Positions 11,201-21,736 of a stretch of DNA of 64,000 bases are shown here, piece by piece. Source of the DNA: Zingiber officinale (lineage: Eukaryota; Streptophyta; Magnoliopsida; Zingiberales; Zingiberaceae); NCBI RefSeq assembly GCF_018446385.1, contig NC_055996.1:52498365-52562364 (forward strand). The letters run 5' to 3'. A model generated the notes under the pieces. That model was not told the origin of the DNA, did no database searches, and saw only the letters and a list, made by a program, of their open reading frames with translations. Made by a program: the position numbers and the translations under genes. How positions within the stretch are numbered: the stretch's first letter is position 1; each line of letters starts with the position of its first letter.

Positions 11201-13151
11201 TGATCTTATCCGGAAGCTGAGTCGGATGAAGGCGGGCCTCGATGTACTGGAAGTTGGCGGAAAGTCGTCGAGGCGTCTAATCTACCTGGCACCCCCTGGA
11301 AAGGTTCGCACGGGTGGCTGACGAAGGAAGATGACCAGGACGATGACACTGCGGCTCTACGCACACTCAGACAAGCCCACGAGTCGTTAGAGACTAGAAA
11401 CCAGGGAAAAAGTCCCTGGGTCAGGCCCTCCGACGCTCAATTCAGGTACTTTTTCCCCAGAAAACACAGAGAAAGGACAAAAAGTAAAGACTAGTGAGAA
11501 ATGACGAGTGAGCGTCCCTGCATAAGGGACAAAGAATCCCTTTTTATACTGCAACGGAAGTTTCTGGGTCTGACGGGTGTCAGGGAATGTCGGCTGTCAG
11601 GCTTTGTCTGGCGGTGAATGACATGTGGCACCTTCTTATAGGTTGTCGATGGAATCAAAAGTGGTAATGAGTCCCAACTGTTCGCATATTCTCTGACACA
11701 CTGATTATTCCCTGGCCTTCTCTAACAGGCAGGTGCGATTCCCTGACTTGTTTGTCCTGTAGTGCCTGAATGCTAGGTCTATACTCCGCGATCTGTATTC
11801 CAACCTGTCTCTGTATGATGTTATCCGTGACTTGTCCGTTCCGACTTGCACGCCCAGGTCTGTATCCCGACCTGCCTCTGTCCGCTATTCTCCATGGCTT
11901 GTTCGTTCCGACCTGCCCGACCAGGTTTGTCTCCTGACCTACTTCTTCTTGTTATCCATAGCTTGTCCGTTCCGACCTGTACGCCCAGGTCTGTCTCTCG
12001 ACCTGCTTTTGCTTGTTATCCATGGCTTGTCCGTTCCGACCTGCACGCCCAGGTCTGTATCCCGACCTGCTTCTACTTGTTATTCTCCATGGCTTGTACG
12101 TCTCGACCTGTACGGCCGGTCTGTTTCCCGACCTGCCTCTCTATTATTATTCTCCATGGCTTGTACGTCCCGACCTGTACGCCCGGTCTGTTTCCCGACC
12201 TGCCTCTCTATTGTTATTCTCCATGACTTGTACGTCCTGACCTGTACGCCCAAGTCTGTATCCCGACCTGCTTTTGCTTGTTATCCATGGCTTGTCCGTT
12301 CTGACCTGCACGCCCAGGTCTGTATCCCGACCTTCTTCTGCTTGTTATTCTCCATGGCTTGTACGTCCCGACATGTACGCCCAGTCTGTTTCCCGACCTG
12401 CCTCTCTATTGTTATCCATGGTTTGTACGTCCCGACCTGTACGCCCGGTCTGTTTCCCGACCTGCTTTTGCTTGTTATCCATGGCTTGTCCATTCCGACC
12501 TGCACGCCCAGGTTTGTATCCCGACCTGCTTCTGCTTGTTATTCTCCATGGCTTATACGTACCGACCTGTACGTCCCGACCTGTACGTCCGGTTTGTTTC
12601 ACGACATGCCTCTCAATTGTTATCCATGGCTTGTACGTCCCGACCTGTACGCCCGATCTGTTTCCCGACCTGCCTCTTTATTGTTATCCATGGCTTGTAC
12701 GTCTTGACCTGTACGTCCGGTCTGTTTCCCGACCTGACTCTCTATTTCGTCCGAGGCCTTTCCTTCTGCGCCTTTATCTGGCTTGTGGGCCCACTCCTCA
12801 GCTATACCTGGCCTGCGGGTCCAGCTCTCAACTGTACTCGGCCTGTGGGTTTAATTCTCAACTGTATCTGGCCCGTGGGCCCAATTCTTGATCGCTATCG
12901 AGGCTGGCTGTCGTCTGACTTGCCTCATCAGCTAAGACTTGGACCCTGACCACGCAAACTTGACTTCGGATCTCCACGTAAGCTTGACTTCTAACCAGCC
13001 ACGGAGGCTGGACTTCTGGCTCCCCTGACCTCCACGTAAGCTTGACTTCTGACCACCCTGACCTCCACGTAAACCTGACTTCTGATCATCTTGTGGTCTT
13101 GACTTCTAACCACATCATCTAACCGACCCCACGAACATGTGTCATATCACA
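11201..13151 (-). repeat. 3' LTR of Tat-1
   Basis: On the plus strand it runs from TGATCTTATCCGG to GTCATATCACA, so the minus strand starts with TGTGATATGAC directly after the PPT. The TATA motif (TATAAAAAGGG on the minus strand) is at 11538-11548. About half of the LTR is a tandem array (11880-12750). The block at 12960-13090 repeats a motif with CCACGTAAGCTTGACTTC several times. Confidence 0.9.
11880..12750. repeat. Tandem array of about 62-bp units in the 3' LTR
   Basis: About 13-14 imperfect units, each with CCATGGCTTGT, CGACCTG, CGCCC and CCCGACCTGC. Two subtypes alternate: one with GTCCGTTCCGACC and TGCTTG, the other with GTACGTCCCGACC and CTCTCTATTGTTAT. Because stops are rare in the unit, long frames open in several phases on both strands; none has the look of a protein gene. 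Confidence 0.9.
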
Positions 13152-13163
13152 AGCCTCCCCCTC
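13152..13163 (-). other. Polypurine tract of Tat-1
   Basis: The minus strand reads GAGGGGGAGGCT immediately before the 3' LTR start at 13151. This is the expected primer for plus-strand DNA synthesis and fixes the LTR border. Confidence 0.85.
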
Positions 13164-13419
13164 AAGTCTAGTCGAAGGAGGCTCTAGTCCGACTGACTAG
13201 ACTCCAGTCCCTTTGTTACCTGATCTAGGTCTCGCATCTTCTGTCGACTTGTCTTCCATCTGTCTTCTGTAGAGTTTCTCGCCGTCCTAGGAGACAAACA
13301 GGCTCATTCTACGCGTACGCTGACTCCTCGACTTCCGAACGTACTCTTTTCCCATAAATGTCACACGGTTCTCCAATCATCAACTCAAATTCCGAGGAAA
13401 TCCCTTCACCTTCTCCTTC

Positions 13420-13428
13420 CTTATAAAA
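13420..13428 (+). promoter_or_regulatory. TATA box before the small antisense coiled-coil unit
   Basis: CTTATAAAA lies about 80 bp before the start of the open coiled-coil frame, at a place comparable with the TATA boxes of units A and B. Confidence 0.4.
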
Positions 13429-13504
13429 TGTCCGAGCATCTAATACCTCAAGCTATCCGCTTGCTAATACAGTATCTTGTCTCCATGTAACCTACAACAG
13501 AACC

Positions 13505-13964
13505 TAGCGAACTTGCTTCTTTACTTCGGCAAACTTCCCATCTGCTGGAGTTATCGGCTTAGAAAGAGGAAGCCTCGTTTCAGCAAATTGCTGCTCTGAT
13601 GGAGTTACTGGCTCAAAAAGAAGAAATCCTGCTGGAAATGACTGCGATCAGAGATCTTCAAGCGTCCCTTACTCATAAAATGGAAAGCCTCTGGTTGGCC
13701 GCCAAATCCAGGACCCGGGCCGAAGTTGCTCTCAAGCTGAAAGCTCAATCTGACTTCCAGAGCCAAGTCCACTATATTATTTACTTGAAGATGAAACATG
13801 AGGATGAGGTGGCTCTCCTGAAAGAGAAAGGACGGATCAAAGACAAGACTATTGGGCAACTGAAGTGCGTCATCGATCTTATTAAGGAAGAGTTAACTAA
13901 AGCTCAAGCTCAACTGACCAGGAAGGATCAAGCCTCTGGATCTGACAGCCATGTAAACCCTTAA
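13505..13964 (+). pseudogene. Small antisense coiled-coil ORF of Tat-1 (unit S)
   Basis: The frame encodes a Leu/Glu/Lys-rich heptad protein (for example LTHKMESLWLAAKS, KDKTIGQLKCVIDLIKEEL) and stops after the Ser/Asp-rich end at 13962-13964. Reading upstream in the same frame gives more heptads from about 13505 and a TAG at about 13559 that is one base from CAG. It is transcribed toward pol, opposite to the element. It may be a shortened relative of the coiled-coil exon of units A and B; I see no N-terminal domain. Function unknown. Confidence 0.5.
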
Positions 13965-14344
13965 AAAATGTACCCCTGATTAACGGAATAAAACCTGTTT
14001 CTTGCATTCTACTCATGGGGTAGCCCCCCTCCCTATTGCTCGGGTATCATTATGTTTCTATAAAACACCTACGTTTTTCTAATATTTCTAGCAAAAATGA
14101 TAAAGATAACTTGCTTACCCCATCTTCTTATTACCTCATAACATATGAGCCCCCGGCCAGGGCAATTGAGACGCTTGAGAATGTGCCTGCAACTTGAGAA
14201 TGTGCCTGCGAAATTTCATATTTAGCATAAACCCAAAAAATATGGCTTACTGACCAGTTGGGCACGAGAACTTGGCTTGTTGTATCTTGCTTTGGCGAGT
14301 ATAAGGAATGTTGACCGAGAAAATCCTTGAGCCGACCGGGGAGG

Positions 14345-14878
14345 TCATTGGGCATGAGAGCATAGCTCACTTATAACTCGCACTGGGGCGAGAGTCTGGG
14401 CCAGCCGACCGGGAAGGTCGTTGGGCGTGAGAGCCTTGCTCACTTATAACTCGCACTGGGGCGAGAGTCTGGGACAGTCGACCGGTAAGGTCGTTGGGCG
14501 TGAGAGCCTTGCTCAGTCGTTGGGCGTAAGAGTCTTGCTCACTTATAACTCGCACTGGGGCGAGAGTCTGGGACAGCCGACCGGTAAGGTCGTTGGGCGT
14601 GAGAGCCTTGCTCACTTATAACTCGCACTGGGGCGAGAGTCTGGGACAGCCGACCGGGAAGGTCGTTGGGCGTGAGAGTCTTGCTCACTTATAACTCGCA
14701 CTAGGGCGAGAGTCTGGGACAGCCGACCGGTAAGGTCGTTGGGCGTGAGAGCCTTACTCACTTATAACTCGCACTGGGGCGAGAGTCTGGGGCAGCCGAC
14801 CGGTAAGGTCGTTGGGCGTGAGAGACTTGCTCACTTATAACTCGCACTGGGGCGAGAGTATGGGACAGCCGACCGGGA
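14345..14878. repeat. Tandem array, 73-bp unit, about 7 copies
   Basis: Units contain TTGGGCGTGAGAGCC, CACTTATAACTCGCACTGG, GGCGAGAGTCTGGGA and CGACCGG, with near-perfect spacing apart from a short partial unit near 14516. The same unit occurs in reverse at 37125-37372, upstream of the second copy of unit A, so it belongs to the Tat family and not to this insertion only. Confidence 0.93.
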
Positions 14879-14899
14879 ATCCTTATGAAAACCCGTACG

Positions 14900-15018
14900 G
14901 AAATAGATGTCGCCGACCTGGGGGTGATTTCCCTACCAGGACAAATGTTGCCGACCTGGGGATGATTTCCCGCCCAGGACAGACATTGCCGACCAGGGGG
15001 TGATTTCCCGACCAGGGA
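14900..15018. repeat. Tandem repeat, about 39-bp unit, 3 copies
   Basis: Three units share GCCGACC, GGGGGTGATTTCCC and ACCAGGACA. They directly follow the 73-bp array and precede the leader of unit A. Confidence 0.8.
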
Positions 15019-15383
15019 TTGTTTGAAGAGACCGCTTAAATCTTACTCAGTCCCTGTGGAGAGGATGTCTGATGGCCTCACCACATTCGAATTTTCTTTC
15101 CCGCCCATTTTCTTCATCGTTTCCCAAGAAGATCGCTTAGCAGACGTTTTCTGTACACCCACTTTCTCTCATGATTTCCTTATCACGTCCATCATTAATA
15201 CGCTTCCTAGGGGGGCGACACCTGTCCCATACCTTTATTGCTTACGCCGTATGACGCCGCCGACCCCACTCCTTTTTGTACACGACTTCTCGGAAGAGCA
15301 TGTCGTTCTGTGATCGGACGGCCTTGAACACTTTACCCAAAAATATACTCGACTCATCTTTCTATATTCCCTAGGTAAACCCC

Positions 15384-15392
15384 CTTTATAAG
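15384..15392 (+). promoter_or_regulatory. TATA box of antisense unit A
   Basis: CTTTATAAG stands 165-173 bp before the ATG at 15557 and is followed by a pyrimidine-rich leader. Unit B has the same layout. Confidence 0.5.
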
Positions 15393-15556
15393 CCCTAAAG
15401 GCAGTCCGCCGTCGTTGCCTTGAGCGTTTCGACTACCCTCGTCTCCTCATTGCTTCACTGTCTCTGGTGTCTTAGCCCTTCCCCTTCTCGACTCTTCACG
15501 CCTGGTTTTCTTCTCCTTCTTGACTGACCTCTTCTTCAACCTTCCTCATCTTGACA

Positions 15557-18066
15557 ATGGCGGACGGTAAGGCTTCCTTTTGGTACTCGTGCTACATTTC
15601 TGACATAGATGACCATGACCTATATGTGATTCGATCTAACCTGAGACTTAGTGAGGATTACGAACTTCGAGTTCCCACACCTAGCGAACATCCAGCATCC
15701 CCTCTTGAAGGTTTCATGACTGTTTTCAAAGATCAACTTCTAGGAGACCTTCGTTTTCCCATACATCCATTCATCTCCTCACTGAGCCGCTATTTTGGTA
15801 TCTGTCCCTCTCAATTTTCTCCCAACTTCTTCAGAGCTGTATGTGACACTGCCATTCTATCTCGGATTTACCAAATCCCCTTGACTGTTCAACTATTCCA
15901 CCATTTCTATTTCTTCAAACGTTCTGAGCCAGGGATATTTATGGTACAAGCTAGACCTGGCTTTAAGTTCTTTTCTGATATGTCCTCTTCCAACAAAGGT
16001 TGGAAATCTCGCTTTTTATTCATTAGATCACCTGACCCCTTGGTCGAGTCGACCCAATGGCATCCGGACATTCCTACTACCCTCCCTGTGCACCAACATC
16101 AATCCTCCTGCGACACCGCTTTAGAAAAACTACAAGGCGTGAGCGTCAGCTTATCAATAATACTTCTGGAAGGCTTTTTGTATCTTTTCGGGCTCAGCCC
16201 AGTTCCTGCGGAGATAGGGGCTCCCTTGGGTAAGACCCCGTTTTCCTCCTAGCTATTCTTCGCTAACTGAGCTATCTCTCTTTCCCTTTGCAGAGGCTGC
16301 CATGCTCCGAGCTTATTCCTTAAATGTAAAGCACCAATCTCTTGTCGTTTTAAGAGTCATAAGTATGGAGCTTAAACAAGGCTTGGCAGCTTCCTCACAG
16401 GTTGCCCCTTTTGCCTCGCCGTCTGCCCCTTCTGCCTCGCAGTCTGCCCCACCTGCGCCAGCTCGGGAGGAAGCTTCCCCAACTCTTCCCCTGGATGTTG
16501 CTTCCGCGGAAGACCTTGCCACCTTGGAGCAAACCGAGGAAGAGCGAGCCGTATCTCCCCCCTGCTAAACGATTACAGCTCCAGTGCAAAAGGAAGAGGG
16601 TTATTCCAGCGATGCAAGCGTCTCCTCCACCTCTTCCTTCTGGCCATCGCTCAGCCGCCACTTCTCAATCTTCAAAAGCTAGGGTTGTTACTCCTGGCCG
16701 GGAGACTGCTCTGGGGCCAGAGGTTCCCATCCTATTGCCCCGAATATCCGCCCTGACACCCGGTCGGGATCTATCTCCCGAGCATGTCGCTCTTCTCGCT
16801 CAGGCCTTCTCTCCCGGGCAGATCCCCTTTCCAGTAATTGAACAACCCGGGAGTTCTGCCACCTTATCCGCCTCGCTTTCGGTAGCCGCTCCGGCTTCCA
16901 CTTCTCGACTCAAGGGGAAGATCTCTAAAAAATATGCCTTCACTGCCTCCTGGAACCTGCTCTCCTCCACTGAGCCTGAAGACGCCGAAGAAGCTGCAGA
17001 AGATGCCCCTTCTGCTGTCGACCTGGTTCAGTTACAGGGCGAGTTAGCCGCGTCCTGGAGGGCAGGCAATCGGAAATTTTGGAACAATCCACCGTTGGAA
17101 GGGATGGACCAAGCTTCTCGCTAGATAGTTTCTGTGAGTTTTCTCTTATCAGCGCTCTTCCTCGGGAATTTCTTATAATCCTTCCTTGTATGCTACACGC
17201 AGGCCTGTTCTGCTAGCCTTAGTGCGCTTCAACACGCCGCCCACTTGCAGAGGGAGAATGAAGTGTTGAAGGCTCATCTTCAGGAGTTGGAGCTGTCACT
17301 CACACCTCGCGATCCCCTCAACCCGACCCTCAGGGACCTGGCAGGATATTTACGCTTGATTGGGGAGTCTGCAGAGTCCGCTTGAAATATCTCCCACACG
17401 GCTTTTGACAAGATAAAGGCTTTGGAAGCGTCTCTACAGACCAGCGAGTCCAAACTGGCTTCTGAGGCGGAGTGGCATCGCTTGTTGGTAGTTGAGTTGG
17501 ATGAAAAGGATGCCCGGTTGACCACCTTGTCCTCCGATTTGAAGAGTCTACAAGAAAACCAAGAGGCTCTTCAGAAAAGATTATCATATGTCCAGGGTCA
17601 TCTAACTTCTACTACCGACCGGGAGAAGGCCCTTCAAAGTCGCTGGGAAGCTGGCCAAGCAACCCTCAAATCAATGCAGGCCGATCTTTTGAAAGCTCAG
17701 GAAAATGCTTCCCAAAGTCAAAAAGATTTGACTTTGGCTCGAGCCGATGCGGAGAAGGCCCGAGCAGAGCTGACAAATTATCAAGCGGGAGAAGTTGGTC
17801 GTTTAAGAGCGTATAGGTTATCCTACATCTCATCCCCTTTCTTTTTGAGGAAGATAGGGGGTTTGATGAACCTCATGCTATGTTGCGGCGCGGCCGGCAG
17901 GGCTCGTCAAATGTTCGAGCAGGATCTGCTTCGCTCCGCTCCTTCAGAAGACTTCTTGGATACCGCTCGCTTGATGAACGAGCTTCTGGCCGGGTCACTT
18001 CCTTCTTTCAAAGATGACGACGACTTATTTCTTCTTCCCGAGCCTCCCGCTGATACTGAGTCTTGA
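15557..18066 (+). pseudogene. Antisense unit A of Tat-1: putative gypsy-type transposon protein, three exons
   Basis: Exon 1 (15557-16229) starts MADGKASFWYSCYI and encodes a domain like the family described as putative gypsy type transposon (Transposase_28): FKDQLLGDLRFPIHPFIS, RYFGICPSQFSPNFFRA, then NKGWKSRFLFI. A 64-nt intron follows (16230-16293, GTAAGA...TTGCAG, phase 1). Exon 2 (16294-17133) is Pro/Ser/Ala-rich and ends near an acidic stretch. Intron 2 is 17134-17202. Exon 3 (17203-18066) is a long coiled coil (QRENEVLKAHLQELEL) with a C-terminal box SAPSEDFLDTARLMNELL. Damage: a frame slip near 16550, TAG near 17122, TGA near 17383. Intact it would have about 790 residues. The molecular role is unknown; such antisense genes are known in Tat-type elements such as Grande. 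Confidence 0.75.
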
Positions 18067-18764
18067 TGTGGCACTGTATTGAACTTTAATTGTAAAAATG
18101 AAATTACCAAACTTTCACCTAAACTATTTGTTTTGTAATTTTGGATTTGTCTTTGCCTTGCTATTTCGCCTTTTTATGACATGTTGACTTTCTTATGATA
18201 TGACATGACTGCTTGTCTTCGATATTTCCTTAGCTCATTATTTTCTTATCAGTTGCCTTGTGTTTGTTTCCCGACCGCTATGAACCGTGGCAATATGGAG
18301 GTGTATTTCGACCCTCTGGTTCAAGTTTTATCTAGCCCCGGTCTGGATTCTCTTTTTTACCCCGACCTATTTTCCTTGCCTTTTTCTACTGACAGCTCAA
18401 CTTAGCTTAGCAAATCACCCCGGTCCGCGTTTATTGCCCAACCTATTTAACGTGCCTTTCTCTGCTGACTGCCGTGGCTCAGTCACACACCCCGGTCTGC
18501 TCTTTCCATCGTAATCCGGGTCCGGATAATTCCAGAGCGGGAAATCGAGGGTTAAGACCAGACCGGGAAAGCGAGGACACTTTTCCATGAGACATAACTG
18601 TTGCGTCTTTTCCCGAAATGCATCTTCTCGTACTTCGTGCCGACACTTTTCCTGATATCCCCTTAGGCGTTATTTTCAAAGAAGATTCATCGGCCCTCTG
18701 TGCTCCCGCCCATTGTTGTGCACCGGTGGATGATGCCTGACGAAATTGCCCCTCTACCCAGCGG

Positions 18765-18774
18765 CTATAAAAAA
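18765..18774 (+). promoter_or_regulatory. TATA box of antisense unit B
   Basis: CTATAAAAAA lies about 135-145 bp before the ATG at 18908. The leader between them is rich in C and T. Confidence 0.55.
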
Positions 18775-18907
18775 CCTCCCCTAGATGTTGCCTCCAGACT
18801 TTGCACGTCTTCTTCTTCCTTCCGCTTGAATCCCTCATTACTCCTGAATCCCTATTTTTGCGTCGGTAGCTTCCCGCTTGATCTCTTCTCCTTCTGTTTC
18901 TTTTCTC

Positions 18908-21478
18908 ATGGCATCCTCCTCTCTTCTGTCTTCTCTGACGACGATGTACTATCCTGGCTCATCCACTTTCGACGAACTGGATCGGGATGACCTACGATAT
19001 ACCTATGGAGTCGGGGATAATGCACATGTGATCATCCCCCACCGAAAATACACCAATTTTTTGCTCCTCCCGAGGGATATTGGACCTTCTTTAAAGAACA
19101 ATTCGTGGCTAGCCTTCGTCTTCCTCTCCACCCCTTCTTTTCTGTCATGTGTCGCCACTTCAAAATTCTCTTGGGACAACTGACGCCGAATTCTATAAGG
19201 ATCCTTTGTGGATTTGTAGTGCTCTGCGATATATGCGAGCTTTCCTGATCTGCCCCTTTATTCCACTGCTTTTTCATCCTTCGGCACCAGGAAGAAGGCA
19301 CATTCTGATTCCAACCTCGTCTTCGAAGTACTTTTTCCTCACCTCTGCAACCTTCTGAGCCGACCTGGAGGAACAAATTTTTCTTCATTCGATTTCCCCA
19401 TGAAGTAGAGTGGCCCTTGCAATGGCAATCATCACTTCCCCCGAGCCCGCCACTGGGGAATTTTCACCTTGATACATCCTATATAGAGGCTTCCTCTCAC
19501 TTGGCAGGATGGCAGTTGAACTTGATGCGTTTATTATCTAAGGAATTGTTATCTTATTTCCGCCTGAGCTATCTTACTCCTGAGACGCCTCATTCCCTTG
19601 GTAAGTTTCTCTTTTAGTTCTTTTATAACTTCATGCATTTTATTTTTCTAACTGTAGCTGACCTCCTACTCTATCTTGTACAGCTGAGGTCTTAACTCGT
19701 GCTTCAGAAGTTCAACCTCTTCCTATAAGTGACATGGAGATAATGAGGCGTGACCGAGTTATTTTAGAAAGGAGATCGCTCCCCTACTCGACTTCGACCT
19801 TTGTCAGTGTGGGTTCCCCTACAAATCCCCGACCTCATCTGCATTGCAGAGCCTCATCTACCAACCGACCTGCCTCCTTTGCTCGCCCCACTCGTCCCCG
19901 GTCTGCACCTTCATCCCTGACTGCCGCCCCTGTTCATCCACGGGCCTCGCCTACAGCTCGGCCCTTCACCCCGACGCCTCTTCAATCAATTAATCCTTCC
20001 CGACCAACCTCCAGCCCTGGTCGCGGCCGCGGTCGAAGATCCTCCAACGTACCTTACGTCAGCCCTGCCTTCATAGAAGCTTCTCAGGCAGCTCGTCAGG
20101 CACGTCCTGTAAACGACCGCTTGAATCGTGATGCCCCTTCTTCCTCTCGGCGTAGGGTTCGGCTACCCTCCGAAGATTCTGACTCGGACGATCAACCCTT
20201 GGCTCAGAGACTTCGCCGTAGAGCCCCCGATCCTAGCCCAGGCTCTGGCCCTGTTGCTGTTCCTCCTCCGCCTCCTGTTACAACCCCGACTCCTGCCCCG
20301 AGCCCAGCAGATGTTTCCCCTGCTCCACCCGACGCTCAGGTTAAGTCTCCGTTAGCTCAACCTTCCACTTCGCAACGGCCTCAGAGCACTGAAGATGACC
20401 CCTCACATCGCCCTTCACCAGCTATCTCACCTCCAGAGCCTTCTCAGGTTCCCCCTTCAACTCCTTCTAGGTCAGCTGCTGAGCCTTCTGGCTCGGCTGC
20501 TGGGCCTTCCCAAACACCGCCCCCTGTTCCTCACTATTATCGTACTACTGCTCCTTCTGAGGCTGAATTAAGATCCCGGCAAGATGTTCCCACCAGTTAC
20601 CTCACAATAAAAGGTCGTTTGGTCACGGTTATGGGAAGAAAGTATGCAACAAATGGAACTCTTGCTGCCACCTGCCCAGATGGATAAATTCTCTAAGCTA
20701 TATATCAAGGTAAGCTTCCATGATTACCATAGCTATTATTCTCCCCACTCTTATCAGATATTTCCTTTATGTCCCAGGCCTATGCAGAATCCCTGATAAT
20801 AAACCAATCCTTTCATGCTGCCCATCATCAAAATAAGGTGTTGCGGGATATGGTGACCGAATTGGAGCTTCAATTGAATGACCCTGCACAGGCTAATCAT
20901 GCCCTGAGAGCTGAAATAAAGGATCTAACCAAAAGCAAGACCTATCTGGAAGTATCCTTGGCGCGGGCTAACCACAAGCTTAAAGGCCTTAAAAAAGGAA
21001 AAAGCCAGGTCGATGTCGTGCACCAGCAACGCATGGACCAATAAGCTTTGGAGCATCAGCGAGCTATTGATCAATTGACCCAGAAGCTGCGTGCTGCCGA
21101 AACTTTAGCACAATAGCAGGACAAGAAACTAAAATCCCAGGCGGCCCAATTAACGTCTCAAGCGGCAGAGCTTCTGGCAGCCCGAACTGAACTGGCTCAG
21201 GCCCGAGCTACAGCAGAAGGAGTATCTACAGCCCTGACTATTTATAAGGAAGGGGAGAATGATCGTTGTAAACAGAGCCGCGATCTGTACCTGCGTTCTC
21301 CAGAGTTTTGTATACAAGCAGGACAGTGTTTCTCTACCTCTGTTGTATATGGTGTGGCTAGGGCTCTGCGACAACTTCACAAACATGGCTACTTAAAATC
21401 AGCTCCTCCCGCTGAGTTTTTAGATCTTGACCGGATCCTTAAAGAGATCCCAGATGACATTTTTGCTCCTTTCAAATG
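18908..21478 (+). pseudogene. Antisense unit B of Tat-1: paralogue of unit A, three exons
   Basis: Exon 1 (18908-19600) starts MASSSLLSSLTTMYYPG, then LDRDDLRYTYGV, then the same domain as in A (FFKEQFVASLRLPLHPFF, GQLTPNSIRILCGFVVL, RNKFFFIRFPHEVEWPL). Intron 1 is 19601-19683 (GTAAGT...TACAG), at the same place and phase as in A. Exon 2 (19684-20709) is strongly Pro/Ser-rich, with an Arg-rich patch (GRGRGRRSS) and acidic serines (SEDSDSDD). Intron 2 is 20710-20777. Exon 3 (20778-21478) is a coiled coil (HHQNKVLRDMVTELELQL) ending in SAPPAEFLDLDRILKEI, matching the A tail. Damage: a frame slip near 19065, TGA near 19250, a slip near 20640 and two TAG in exon 3. It ends 258 bp from the convergent end of pol. 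Confidence 0.75.
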
Positions 21479-21736
21479 ATTCTTATTCACCGCCTGTACA
21501 TAATGTAACTTAAAGACTTCCTATGAAACTTTATTTCTTTTCTTAATGCACATTCATTTGCAATTTGAGGTCTATTTTGCTAAAATTTCTTAGTCTGTTG
21601 CAAGAAATATTAAGATGCACAGTTTCCGCCTAGACATATCCTCTTACCGCACTATCCGGTCTACTTTTGGCCCCGGCCTGTGATCCCAACCTGTCAAACA
21701 TTTGACAGCCCGGTTTCTTCTTCTTTATATGACTCT

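Noticed and set aside
11832..12949. Long open frames of up to 291 codons on both strands in the 3' LTR of Tat-1
   Set aside because: They follow the 62-bp tandem units, are open in several phases at once and repeat the same peptide; no family resemblance.
14345..14878. CRISPR-like 73-bp repeats
   Set aside because: Units are contiguous without unique spacers and recur inside a related Tat element.
15023..15313. 96-codon frame before unit A
   Set aside because: No domain, ends before the TATA box of unit A, and not kept in Tat-2.
16302..16661. Overlapping frames on both strands in unit A exon 2
   Set aside because: Low-complexity Pro/Ala/Ser coding opens the opposite strand by composition; only the plus frame continues the exon structure.
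19734..20687. Pro-rich frame of 317 codons as a separate gene
   Set aside because: It has no own promoter or domain and lies between two introns of unit B; it is the middle exon with a slip near its end.
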